Shown: positions 7,353 to 15,447 of the stretch, piece by piece | How positions within the stretch are numbered: position 1 is the stretch's first letter | Layout: the number at the start of each line of letters is the position of its first letter | DNA from: Myxococcales bacterium | GTDB lineage: Bacteria; Myxococcota; UBA727; GCA-2721815 | Length of the DNA stretch: 45,074 nucleotides | NCBI GenBank assembly: GCA_002721815.1 | Contig: PBLQ01000039.1 | Span: 1 to 45,074 of the forward strand | Direction of reading: 5' to 3' | Notes under the pieces: generated by a model | What the model saw: the letters and a program-made list of their open reading frames with translations, nothing else | The model's database searches: none | What the model was told of the DNA's origin: nothing | Program-made: the position numbers and the translations under genes

Positions 7353-9122
7353 ATGGCATTCCCAAGTGAAGGCAAACCATTGACCCTCCAAAGACCCACG
7401 CGAGAGACTTTTGTTCAACTGGCCATCGTTCTGTCGGCCATTGGCCTGTTGACCGCGCACGGCTACCGCGAATGGTGGCCCACTCCTCGCATCTACATGG
7501 CTTTATTTGCTGACTTCGATTACTGGGCATTGCTGGTCATGTGCATGTTGTTTTTGTTGTGCATGCGGACCCATTTCAAAATCGGCCAATGGATGTGGAA
7601 TTTCTTTCACCACACCAAGACGCTGGGCGTGATCACCTTCATGGGTCTCAGCATCATGCATTTTTGGAGCTATAAAGGTTACCCGCTTAGCATGGATGAG
7701 TATTGCTTCGTCTTTCAAAGCCAGATCTTTGCACAGGGTGAAATGACCGGGCACTGGCCCCTTGGCCTGCATGAACATTTGGTCCACGCAGAATTCATGC
7801 CCAGGTTTTTAACCGGCATGCCCAATGGCGACGTGTTTTCTCGCTATTGGCCTGGCTACTCCTTGCTGTTAGCACCATTCACAGCCCTGCAGGCCCCGTG
7901 GTTGCTCAACGTGGTTTTGGCCGTGGCCTGTTTGTTTTTGGTGAAACACCTCTGCCAGCAATTATTTCCAGACCACCCCCAAGCTTACGTTTGGGGCACC
8001 ATTTTTCTGCTGACCTCCCCCAGCTTTTTGGTCAACGCCGTCACGTTCTACCCCAACACTTTTTACGTCTTTAGTTCCCTGGCTTTTGTGGCTTTGATCT
8101 TACATCCCCATACCCTTCGCCTCATTGCGGCAGGGTTGTTGGGCGCCATTGCCATCAACCAACATCAACCCATGCCCCATTTCTTTTTTGTTCTGCCTTG
8201 GTTTGTTTGGTTGCTCCAACAAAAAGAGGGCTGGCGCAAAGTTCTAATTCTCACCGCCAGTTATATTCCATTGGGACTCTTCATCGGTCTGGGGTGGATT
8301 TTTTGGATGATCCACATTGGCGCGCCAACCCATGTGGGCACGCCCATGAATTCGGTGATGGACTACCTCACCGGCTACCACACGCAGCTATCAGCCTGGG
8401 ATCGCATTGTCGCCAGATACGTGGGTCTATTGAAACTTTGGGCGTGGACCACTCCAGGCTTGGTGCTTTTGGCTTTTTGGGGATTTCGTCAGGCAGCACG
8501 CCAGTCTCCCATCAAATATTTTGGCTACAGCGCCATCACCATGTTTCTGGGCTATCTCTTCGCCCAATACGACGGCGGTCATGGCTGGGGTTTTCGATAC
8601 TTTGAAGGGGCCTGGGGCGGCTTGGTGATTTTGGGGGTGGCTGCCATGAGTGCGCCCGCCCAAACAAGCAATTCACAAAACACCTCGCCCTTTCACCAAA
8701 ATGTATTGTTCCTGTGTACCGTCGGTATGCTGCTCTTCGTACCCCTGCGGTTCGCACAGGTGGAGCATCACTTGCATCAACATCTGGAAAGACATCCGCA
8801 ATTCCAAGACAACCCGCATCTGGAAATCGGTTTTGTGGAAACCCCCCGCGTCTACCACCGCAGCAGCCCGGACCTCATCCAAAACCACGCTTTTTTAACA
8901 TCGCCGAAGATCATCTTCCAAGGCAACGGTCCAGCCCAAAACCACCTTTTCATGAAAAAACACCTCCCGAATTTCGTGCCTCGATTCGGAGAAAGCCAAA
9001 TTTACGTTTTAGGGCCCGAACACATGAAAAAGAATACCCAGCTGTCTCCTTTGGAGGAATTCTTGGTTAAGCGGACTCAAAACGCCATTGATGCCAACAG
9101 TTCCTTGCCCACCGACCCTTGA
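7353..9122 (+). CDS. Polytopic membrane protein, GT-C glycosyltransferase-like
   Basis: 589 aa with about ten or more hydrophobic segments over residues 20-465 and a soluble C-terminal part (about 470-589). After the early hydrophobic segments there is an extracytoplasmic loop with SMDEYCF (Asp115, Glu116), the place where PMT/ArnT-type GT-C enzymes carry their acidic catalytic pair. A polyprenyl-phosphate-sugar-dependent glycosyltransferase is therefore the best guess. It is rich in Trp, His and Phe. Start at ATG 7353; no strong ribosome binding site is visible. It lies 94 bp upstream of valS in the same direction with no functional link evident. The acceptor cannot be told; lipid or surface polysaccharide are options. 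I call the fold with moderate, the activity with low confidence. Confidence 0.6.
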   Translation: MAFPSEGKPLTLQRPTRETFVQLAIVLSAIGLLTAHGYREWWPTPRIYMALFADFDYWALLVMCMLFLLCMRTHFKIGQWMWNFFHHTKTLGVITFMGLSIMHFWSYKGYPLSMDEYCFVFQSQIFAQGEMTGHWPLGLHEHLVHAEFMPRFLTGMPNGDVFSRYWPGYSLLLAPFTALQAPWLLNVVLAVACLFLVKHLCQQLFPDHPQAYVWGTIFLLTSPSFLVNAVTFYPNTFYVFSSLAFVALILHPHTLRLIAAGLLGAIAINQHQPMPHFFFVLPWFVWLLQQKEGWRKVLILTASYIPLGLFIGLGWIFWMIHIGAPTHVGTPMNSVMDYLTGYHTQLSAWDRIVARYVGLLKLWAWTTPGLVLLAFWGFRQAARQSPIKYFGYSAITMFLGYLFAQYDGGHGWGFRYFEGAWGGLVILGVAAMSAPAQTSNSQNTSPFHQNVLFLCTVGMLLFVPLRFAQVEHHLHQHLERHPQFQDNPHLEIGFVETPRVYHRSSPDLIQNHAFLTSPKIIFQGNGPAQNHLFMKKHLPNFVPRFGESQIYVLGPEHMKKNTQLSPLEEFLVKRTQNAIDANSSLPTDP

Positions 9123-9158
9123 TGCTGGATTCTGACGCTGAAAAGCGCCTTTTCCGTC

Positions 9159-9185
9159 TTGAAGGGGCTTTCTCGCTCGTATACA
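9159..9185 (+). promoter_or_regulatory. Candidate valS promoter
   Basis: TTGAAG (9159-9164) and TATACA (9180-9185) lie 15 bp apart, about 30 bp upstream of the valS ATG. The -10 is good but the spacing is short. No T-box-like leader is seen. Confidence 0.3.
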
Positions 9186-9216
9186 TGTGCTCCAAATTCT
9201 TTTGGGAGTGTGACCG

Positions 9217-12144
9217 ATGAGCGATGACAATCGACTGTTAGATAAAGCCTATGACCCCACCGAAGCCGAAAACCGTTGGTATAACGAATGGCAACAGGCG
9301 GGTATCTTTTCGCCAGACAACACCTCCAAGGAAGAAACCTATGTGATCATGATGCCACCGCCCAATGTCACCGGTAGCTTGCACATGGGACACGCACTCA
9401 CCATTACCATCCAAGACATGCTCATCCGCTACCATCGCATGCTCGGCAAAAACACACTGTATCTCCCGGGCACCGATCACGCAGGCATCGCCACCCAAAC
9501 CGTGGTGGAAAGAGAGCTGATGCGCACCGAGAAAAAAACCAGACACGATTTGGGTCGAGACGCCTTCTTAGAGCGCGTATGGGACTGGAAAGAAAAAAAT
9601 GGCAACACCATTTTGAAACAGTTGCGCACCATTGGCGCGTCCGCAGACTGGGACCGATTGCGTTTCACCATGGACGACCAGTGCTCCAAGGCGGTCAAAG
9701 AAGCCTTTGTGCGCATGTGGAATGATGACCTGATTTACCGTGGCGAGCGCTTGGTGAACTGGGATCCCAAAACCCAGACCGCCCTGTCAGATGAAGAGGT
9801 GGAGCACGAAGAGCACGACGGTGAAATGTGGCGCTTTGCTTACCCCGTCAAAGGACAAGACAAAGAATTGGTGGTGGCCACCACACGACCTGAAACCATG
9901 CTGGGCGATACGGCAGTGGCTGTTCACCCAGAAGACGAACGCTATCAGGACCTGGTGGGGCAAGAATTAGCCCATCCATTTTTTCCCGAGCGCAAAGTGG
10001 TCGTGGTTGCCGATGATTATGTAGACCGAGAGTTCGGTACCGGTGCCGTAAAGATCACCCCCGCACACGACCCCAACGATTTTGAAATTGGACAACGCCA
10101 CAACTTACCCATGATCAACATTTTGACCCTCGAGGCCAAAATCAATGAAAACGGCGGCGACTTTCAAGGACAAGATCGGTACGAAGCACGCAAAAACGTC
10201 AAACAAGCCATCGAAGATGCCGGGCTGTTTCGCGGTACAGAGGCCATCAAGCACAATGTGAGCATCAGCCAACGCTCTGGTGTGGTGGTCGAACCCATGT
10301 TGTCACGACAGTATTTTGTAAAAGGCAAACCGTTGGCTGACAAAGCCATGGCCGCCATCAACAGCCAAGAAACCCGCATCATCCCCGAGAGTTGGACCAA
10401 AACCTGGAATCACTTCATGACCAATATTCGTGACTGGTGCATTTCCAGGCAACTGTGGTGGGGCCACCGCATTCCCGTCTTTTATGACCTCAATAAACTT
10501 CAGGCCGCCATCGAAGAAGACGCCGCCAACAAAGGCATCGCCACCGAGGCTCTGAATGCCCTCAAAGCCGGCGAAAGCAGCCAAACGCTTTTACAAATCG
10601 CGCTCACCTCTTTGTCTGATGATTTGGTCCGTTCTTTTTCAGTGGCCAGCACAGAAGACTTGGTGGCCACCCACCCTGACCAATACGTCCAAGAAGAAGA
10701 TGTTTTGGACACGTGGTTTTCTTCTGGCTTGTGGCCTTTTTCTACTTTGGGCTGGCCCGAGAATACCGATGACCTGAAGACCTTTTACCCGGGTGCTGTT
10801 TTAGAAACGGGTTTTGATATTCTCTTTTTCTGGGTGGCACGAATGGTGATGATGGGCACCTATTTCATGGGTGATTCGCCCTTTAAAGATGTGTACCTGC
10901 ACGCCATGGTGCGCGATTCTCAGGGCCGTAAAATGTCTAAATCGCTTGGTAACACCATTGACCCTCTCGACGTGATTGGGGGCATCACTCTGGATGACTT
11001 GGTCAGTAAAACCGAAACCTATCCCGTTCCAGAAAAACTTCTACCCAAAGTCATCAAAGGCCTCAAAAAAGAATACCCCGATGGTATTCCTTCTTCGGGG
11101 GCCGATGGTCTTCGTTTTACTTTGGCCTCACTTTCGGGACAGGGCCGCGATATTAAATTATCCATTCCGCGTGTGGCCGGTTACCGGGCTTTCTTAAATA
11201 AGATTTGGAACGCCACCCGTTTTGCTCTGATGCGCCTCCCAGAAGGTCCTGTCGCCAACCTCAACGAAGTGCGCGATGATCTCAACTTGGCCGATCGCTG
11301 GATTCTATCTCAGTTGCAAGAAGCCATCGCCAAAGCCAACCACGGCATGAGCCATTACCGCTTTGATGAAGTGGCCAATACCATTTATCATTTCTTCTGG
11401 AATGACTTTTGCGATTGGTACATCGAACTCAGTAAAAGTTCGTTGTCCGACGAGGCCTCTGAAAAGCAAAAGCAAACAACGGCCAGCGTTTTGGTACATG
11501 TCCTCGATGAAAGCATGCGGTTGCTGCACCCTATTTGTCCTTTTCAAAGCGAAGAGATTTGGCAAAAATTACCTGGGATTAAAGAACACTGGGCCGCCCA
11601 AAACATTCACTTTTGCGCACGCGCACCCTACCCTCAAAAGGATGACACGTTGGCAGACAGCGATGCGGTCACCCAAATGCAATGGGTCCAAAATGCCATC
11701 ACGCTCATTCGCAATACCCGGCAAGAGTCCGGCCTGCCGGCGCAAAAGAAAGTCCCCGTTCACTTATTGGTCAGCAACGAAAAAGTGAAAGGTGTATTTC
11801 AAGACTTTCACACTGAAATGATGCGACTGGCACTTCTCACCGAACTACATCTCGAAGATCCCAAAAGCTTTGAAACACCAAAATATGCGGCCACCAATGC
11901 CAGCGAAAATTTTGACTTGGTGATACCTCTCGAAGGCCTCATCGATTTGGACGCTGAACGAAGCCGACTACAAAAAGAAATTGAAAAGGTTCAAAAAGAA
12001 GCCTTGGGACTGGGCAAACGTTTGGGGAATGAAAAGTTTGTGGCCCAAGCCCCACCCGAAGTGGTGGCCCAAGCCCAACAACAACATCAACTGCTCGAAG
12101 AAAAACGCAGCCGACTCGAAGCATCTTTGGCAAGACTGTCCTAA
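9217..12144 (+). CDS. valS: Valyl-tRNA synthetase
   Basis: 975 aa class Ia enzyme that charges tRNA-Val with valine and edits threonine. The HIGH signature appears as HMGH at residues 56-59 after PPPNVTGSL, and the KMSKS loop is KMSKS at 572-576. The editing domain lies between them with TTRPETMLGDTAVAVHP. WFSSGLWPFSTLGWPEN and GADGLRFTLASL are typical ValS landmarks. The C terminus is a coiled coil (about 905-975) that contacts tRNA. Between HRIP and EDVLDTWFSS there are about 73 residues, roughly 40 more than I recall for E. coli ValS; the extra part is Ala/Leu/Ser-rich and probably helical. The start is supported by GGAG eight bases upstream. It ends at a hairpin shared with the convergent rpmB. 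Confidence 0.97.
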   Translation: MSDDNRLLDKAYDPTEAENRWYNEWQQAGIFSPDNTSKEETYVIMMPPPNVTGSLHMGHALTITIQDMLIRYHRMLGKNTLYLPGTDHAGIATQTVVERELMRTEKKTRHDLGRDAFLERVWDWKEKNGNTILKQLRTIGASADWDRLRFTMDDQCSKAVKEAFVRMWNDDLIYRGERLVNWDPKTQTALSDEEVEHEEHDGEMWRFAYPVKGQDKELVVATTRPETMLGDTAVAVHPEDERYQDLVGQELAHPFFPERKVVVVADDYVDREFGTGAVKITPAHDPNDFEIGQRHNLPMINILTLEAKINENGGDFQGQDRYEARKNVKQAIEDAGLFRGTEAIKHNVSISQRSGVVVEPMLSRQYFVKGKPLADKAMAAINSQETRIIPESWTKTWNHFMTNIRDWCISRQLWWGHRIPVFYDLNKLQAAIEEDAANKGIATEALNALKAGESSQTLLQIALTSLSDDLVRSFSVASTEDLVATHPDQYVQEEDVLDTWFSSGLWPFSTLGWPENTDDLKTFYPGAVLETGFDILFFWVARMVMMGTYFMGDSPFKDVYLHAMVRDSQGRKMSKSLGNTIDPLDVIGGITLDDLVSKTETYPVPEKLLPKVIKGLKKEYPDGIPSSGADGLRFTLASLSGQGRDIKLSIPRVAGYRAFLNKIWNATRFALMRLPEGPVANLNEVRDDLNLADRWILSQLQEAIAKANHGMSHYRFDEVANTIYHFFWNDFCDWYIELSKSSLSDEASEKQKQTTASVLVHVLDESMRLLHPICPFQSEEIWQKLPGIKEHWAAQNIHFCARAPYPQKDDTLADSDAVTQMQWVQNAITLIRNTRQESGLPAQKKVPVHLLVSNEKVKGVFQDFHTEMMRLALLTELHLEDPKSFETPKYAATNASENFDLVIPLEGLIDLDAERSRLQKEIEKVQKEALGLGKRLGNEKFVAQAPPEVVAQAQQQHQLLEEKRSRLEASLARLS

Positions 12145-12149
12145 AACAC

Positions 12150-12182
12150 AAAAAGCCCACTCACGAAGAGCTGGGCTTTGAA
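12150..12182. terminator. Bidirectional terminator between valS and rpmB
   Basis: AAAGCCCA (12152-12159) pairs perfectly over 8 bp with TGGGCTTT (12172-12179). Read on the minus strand it is followed by TTTTTGTGTTTT, a good U-tract, so it mainly serves rpmB. On the plus strand the tail after valS is weaker. Confidence 0.8.
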
Positions 12183-12206
12183 TGTTCTATTGAAAGAAAC
12201 GAAAAT

Positions 12207-12416
12207 CTAGTCGCGCAACATGGCGGACAAAGATTTTTTATTCAATGTACGCAATGCACGGGTAGAAATTTTCATTTTCACCCAACGTCCGGTTTCAACA
12301 TCAAAAATGCGCTTGGTCTGAATGTTGGCCTTGGTCACTTTTTTGGTTTTGATGTTGGAGTGGGACACCTTGTGTCCGTTCATGCGGCTTTTGCCGGTCA
12401 ATTCACATTTTGCCAT
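12207..12416 (-). CDS. rpmB: 50S ribosomal protein L28
   Basis: 69 aa with the canonical L28 start MAKCELTGKS, followed by GHKVSHSNIKTKK and a basic C-terminal half. Length matches the family. GGAGA lies seven bases upstream of the ATG on the minus strand. It is a single gene, not paired with rpmG, convergent with valS and ending at their shared hairpin. Only Cys4 is present among the residues that some L28 proteins use for zinc, so this is the zinc-free form. Confidence 0.95.
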   Translation of the reverse strand: MAKCELTGKSRMNGHKVSHSNIKTKKVTKANIQTKRIFDVETGRWVKMKISTRALRTLNKKSLSAMLRD

Positions 12417-12543
12417 GATTATTCTCCAAAAAGTTAACTAAAACAGGCACCACCGTGACCTGAGATCTCTTATTACCCGCGTGGATTAGCAACTTTGATC
12501 CCGTTTGGCGACCCCCTTTTGGCCCCCATCGAGGCAGAATCCC

Positions 12544-13623
12544 TTAAGTGTCTGTTTTTGATGATAAAATTCTTTGAATTTCAGCCTTGATCAGGCTCTC
12601 TGCCAGCTCTGGCACCACCTCCCACACCACCGACTCCACCGTCGCGCGAATCATGGACTCCAGTTCTTCCTGGGGAATGCGGGACAAGGCAGCTTGCACC
12701 AGTTCAGAATGGGCGACACCAGCAACTGCAGCGCCTTCTTCGGCAGACGCACCGGCCGCAGCCATTTCTGGTGCATCCTCGGTCCCTTCAGCATCTTCGG
12801 CATCTTCGGCATCTTCGGCATCTTCGGCTTCTTCGGCTTCTTCGGCTTCTTCAACTTCTTCAACTTCTTCAACTTCTTCAGCTTCTTCAGCTTCTTCAGC
12901 TTCTTCAGCTTCTTCGGCTTCCTCGGCTGCCTCGACCTCTTCAGCTTCGTCGGCTTCAATTACCTCTGCATCTGCGACTTCAGCCCCAGCCGTTTCCATC
13001 TCTTCCGCCTCGGTCTGTAATGCATCTTCTTCAGATAATATCTCATCGTCAGCAACCTCTTGAATGATCGAAGCAGTGGCACGACGAATCGGGGTTGGCG
13101 GCATGGATTCATCCATGTTGATTTCGAAATGACTCGGCTCTTGGCTGGCGCCATTGCTGCCATAATCGGTGATGTGACTTTGGTTGAGCTCTGCGGTTTG
13201 GGCAGGCGTTGGCAAAGTGGAGGGTGGGATAGAGTCGAGATGTCCATCGGGCGGAATCTGCTCTAAGATTTCGGTAATGCAGGTGACAAACGTTTCAGTA
13301 TCGAAGGGCTTGAGTAAGTGACCCACGGCCCCCACATCTCTTCCCTGCGCTTCATCGTACGGGTTTTGGGCTCCCGAGAGCATGATCACCGGTATGCCAC
13401 TGACCTTGGCATCTTGTCGCAGGTCACGAACCAGTTCATAGCCCGATCGGTCCTGCATTTGGCAGTCCACCACCATCAACGAGGGTTGTTGCTCATGGGC
13501 TTGCGCCACAGCCTCATTCTCATCACCGGCTGTGACCAAACGAAAACTGCCTTTGGCACAAACCAATTCGGCTGCTTTACGCACAGTGTTGCTGTCATCT
13601 ACCAAAAGGACCGTTTGCGGCAT
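12544..13623 (-). CDS. Response regulator receiver protein with acidic repeat linker and C-terminal helical tail
   Basis: 359 aa. Residues 1-120 form a CheY-like receiver with Asp9/Asp10, phosphoacceptor Asp53 in MVVDCQM, Ser83 in MLSGA and Lys105 in LLKPFDT. No DNA-binding output domain follows. Instead there is a Ser/Pro/Thr-rich stretch, then a very acidic region (about 190-290) of Glu-Glu-Ala and Glu-Asp-Ala triplets, then a helical C terminus with VVWEVVPELAESLIKAEI near the end. That last motif is one I associate with deltaproteobacterial receiver proteins, and it loosely recalls the C-terminal oligomerisation helices of PopZ. The start is the ATG with GGAGG four bases upstream; an in-frame ATG at 13710 would add 29 residues that do not match the receiver fold. 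No histidine kinase is adjacent. The output is probably protein-protein interaction or polar localisation rather than transcription. Confidence 0.8.
   Translation of the reverse strand: MPQTVLLVDDSNTVRKAAELVCAKGSFRLVTAGDENEAVAQAHEQQPSLMVVDCQMQDRSGYELVRDLRQDAKVSGIPVIMLSGAQNPYDEAQGRDVGAVGHLLKPFDTETFVTCITEILEQIPPDGHLDSIPPSTLPTPAQTAELNQSHITDYGSNGASQEPSHFEINMDESMPPTPIRRATASIIQEVADDEILSEEDALQTEAEEMETAGAEVADAEVIEADEAEEVEAAEEAEEAEEAEEAEEAEEVEEVEEVEEAEEAEEAEDAEDAEDAEDAEGTEDAPEMAAAGASAEEGAAVAGVAHSELVQAALSRIPQEELESMIRATVESVVWEVVPELAESLIKAEIQRILSSKTDT
12791..12961. repeat. Nine-bp tandem repeat array inside the receiver protein gene
   Basis: About nineteen 9-bp units lie head to tail. On the plus strand they read GCATCTTCG (4 units), GCTTCTTCG or its GCTTCTTCA variant (3), ACTTCTTCA (3), GCTTCTTCA (3-4), then degenerate copies. 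Each encodes Glu-Asp-Ala, Glu-Glu-Ala or Glu-Glu-Val on the minus strand. Blocks of identical units point to recent slippage or unequal exchange. Length changes stay in frame. Confidence 0.9.
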
Positions 13624-13776
13624 AATTCCTCCCGATCTCACCTGTTCCATACCCCATGCAGGCCCAGGGCCACAACCCAAGACCTCAAAAAGCACACTTT
13701 TCTTGACCATTAGGCCCTTTAACCGCTATTTCAAATCAAAGATTTACGCTGAATTAGCGTCTCATTCAGGAGTTTC

Positions 13777-14163
13777 ATGAAAACCCACGCGCCCCGCTTA
13801 TTCGCATTGATGGCACTCCTCACCCTGGGTCTCCTATCCTCTGGGTGCGGTCCTTTGCTCTCAACGGTTTTAATCCAGCAAGCAGCCACTGAACTAGAGG
13901 GGGCCAAAGCCGCCCGGGCAGAGCAATACGCGCCCTACGAATTCACCGGTGCAACACTCTACTTAGACAAAGCGCGGGAACAACAAGGCTACGCCGAATT
14001 CGCACCAGCGGTGGACTTCGCCTACAAGGCGCGAGAACTCGCCCGGAAAGGCAAAGAAAAAGCCTTAGCCAAACGCAACGAAGCGCCACCCAATGTGCTT
14101 ATCGAAAAAAATGCACCCCGGCCAAATAACGCGCCCAATGTGATCATCACCCCGACGAATTAA
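13777..14163 (+). CDS. DUF4398-type lipoprotein
   Basis: 128 aa. The signal peptide ends in a lipobox (LLSSGC, Cys24), so it should be lipid-anchored, probably in the outer membrane. The mature part has two helices separated by LYLDKAREQQGYAEFAPA, the alanine-rich helical hairpin typical of DUF4398 proteins, which often precede OmpA-like lipoproteins. The C terminus is a Pro/Asn-rich tail. AGGAG four bases upstream supports the ATG. The OmpA/TSP3 gene starts 12 bp after the stop and itself carries a similar helical hairpin, so the two may arise from duplication and act together in anchoring the outer membrane. Confidence 0.8.
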   Translation: MKTHAPRLFALMALLTLGLLSSGCGPLLSTVLIQQAATELEGAKAARAEQYAPYEFTGATLYLDKAREQQGYAEFAPAVDFAYKARELARKGKEKALAKRNEAPPNVLIEKNAPRPNNAPNVIITPTN

Positions 14164-14175
14164 ACCGGAGCTTTC

Positions 14176-15444
14176 ATGACCCGTATCGGTCTTTTCAAAA
14201 TCCTGTGCCTCTCTTCGGTTTTAACCGTTGCCTCGATTCTATCCAGCTGTGTTGGGCCTGGTATTGCCGCCCAGGCTGACGTCGTGCGGGTGGACATCGC
14301 CAAAGCCAAAAAATCTGGTGCCTACGAATGCGCCCCCGTTGAACTGGCCAAAGCTGAGGCCCACGTTGACTTCGCAGAAGCCGAATTGGCCGAAGGCGAT
14401 TTCATTCGCGCCAAAGAGCATATAGATATCGCTATTGAAGAAAAGATTAAGGCGCTCGACAATTCCAAAGGCTGCGCACCCAAAAAGATTCTGATCAAAA
14501 AGAACATCGACAGTGACGGTGACGGCATTCCAGACAAGTCTGACGCATGTCCCGACAACCCTGAAGATAAAGATCAGTTCGAAGACCAGGATGGGTGCCC
14601 GGATCCAGATAACGATCAAGATACGGTCTTAGATCCCATGGACGAATGTCCCAACCAAGCTGGGCCTGCAGACAACCTGGGTTGTCCCTACGGTGACCGA
14701 GATGGCGACGGCATTAACGATCAACAGGACAAGTGCCCTGATAAAGCCGAAGACTTTGATGAAGACAGGGACCAAGACGGCTGTCCGGATGTGGACACCG
14801 ACAAAGACGGCCTCGAAGACGATGTGGACGAGTGCCCCACGCAGCCTGAAGACATCGACGGCTTTGTGGACGAGGATGGCTGCCCAGATATCGACAACGA
14901 TCAAGATGGTATCATTGATACAGTGGACCAATGCCCCGTGGAAGCCGGTCTGCCCCAAGCCACTGGCTGTCCGGATATGGACGGCGACTTTGTCGCAGAT
15001 AAAGATGATAAGTGTCCCGAAGAGTTTGGTGTACGCCAACCAGATAATCCAGATAAAAATGGTTGTCCCAAGGAGTACAAGCTCATCGTCATCAAAAAGG
15101 ACCGCATCGAAATCAAACAACAAGTGCACTTTGAAACAGCCAAAGCCACCATTAAGCGTTCTTCTTACCCGCTCTTGGCAGAAGTGGCAGACGCCATTAA
15201 ATCCGCCGAGATCAAAGGCGTGCGCATTGAGGGACACACCGATAGCGATGGCTCTGAAGTATACAACTTGAAGTTGTCACAAGCGCGTGCAGATTCGGTT
15301 CGTACGCACCTCATCGAGGTGGAGGGGATTCAAGCCGATATGTTGGAGGCCATTGGGTTTGGCGAGAGCAGACCACTGGCCGGAAATGATACGCCAGGGG
15401 GCAAAGCCAAAAACCGACGGGTTGAATTCCACATCGAACGTTAA
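14176..15444 (+). CDS. OmpA family lipoprotein with thrombospondin type 3 calcium-binding repeats
   Basis: 422 aa. A lipobox (ILSSC, Cys25) marks a lipoprotein. Residues about 35-95 are a DUF4398-like helical hairpin. Residues about 110-290 hold several TSP type 3 repeats with the pattern DxDxDGxxDxxDxCP, which bind calcium and make a rigid spacer. Residues about 300-422 are an OmpA C-terminal peptidoglycan-binding domain, with HFETAKATI, the GHTDSDGSEVYNLKLSQARA loop, and NRRVEFHI at the end. It should tether the outer membrane to the sacculus. GGAG five bases upstream supports the start. It sits between the DUF4398 lipoprotein and the MMPL exporter, only 3 bp from the latter, which indicates one operon. 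Confidence 0.92.
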   Translation: MTRIGLFKILCLSSVLTVASILSSCVGPGIAAQADVVRVDIAKAKKSGAYECAPVELAKAEAHVDFAEAELAEGDFIRAKEHIDIAIEEKIKALDNSKGCAPKKILIKKNIDSDGDGIPDKSDACPDNPEDKDQFEDQDGCPDPDNDQDTVLDPMDECPNQAGPADNLGCPYGDRDGDGINDQQDKCPDKAEDFDEDRDQDGCPDVDTDKDGLEDDVDECPTQPEDIDGFVDEDGCPDIDNDQDGIIDTVDQCPVEAGLPQATGCPDMDGDFVADKDDKCPEEFGVRQPDNPDKNGCPKEYKLIVIKKDRIEIKQQVHFETAKATIKRSSYPLLAEVADAIKSAEIKGVRIEGHTDSDGSEVYNLKLSQARADSVRTHLIEVEGIQADMLEAIGFGESRPLAGNDTPGGKAKNRRVEFHIER

Positions 15445-15447
15445 AGC

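Noticed and set aside
12791-12961. Possible CRISPR array
   Set aside because: The units are contiguous 9-mers without spacers and lie inside a coding sequence, so this is a coding tandem repeat.
12574-13063. Long plus-strand frames rich in Phe, Leu or Ser over the receiver gene
   Set aside because: They arise because the 9-bp repeat array stays open in several frames. They have no start context and encode monotonous repeats opposite a well-supported receiver protein.
14629-15237. Minus-strand frame opposite the TSP3 repeats
   Set aside because: It results from the regular Asp/Gly codons of the TSP3 repeats read backwards and has no independent signal.
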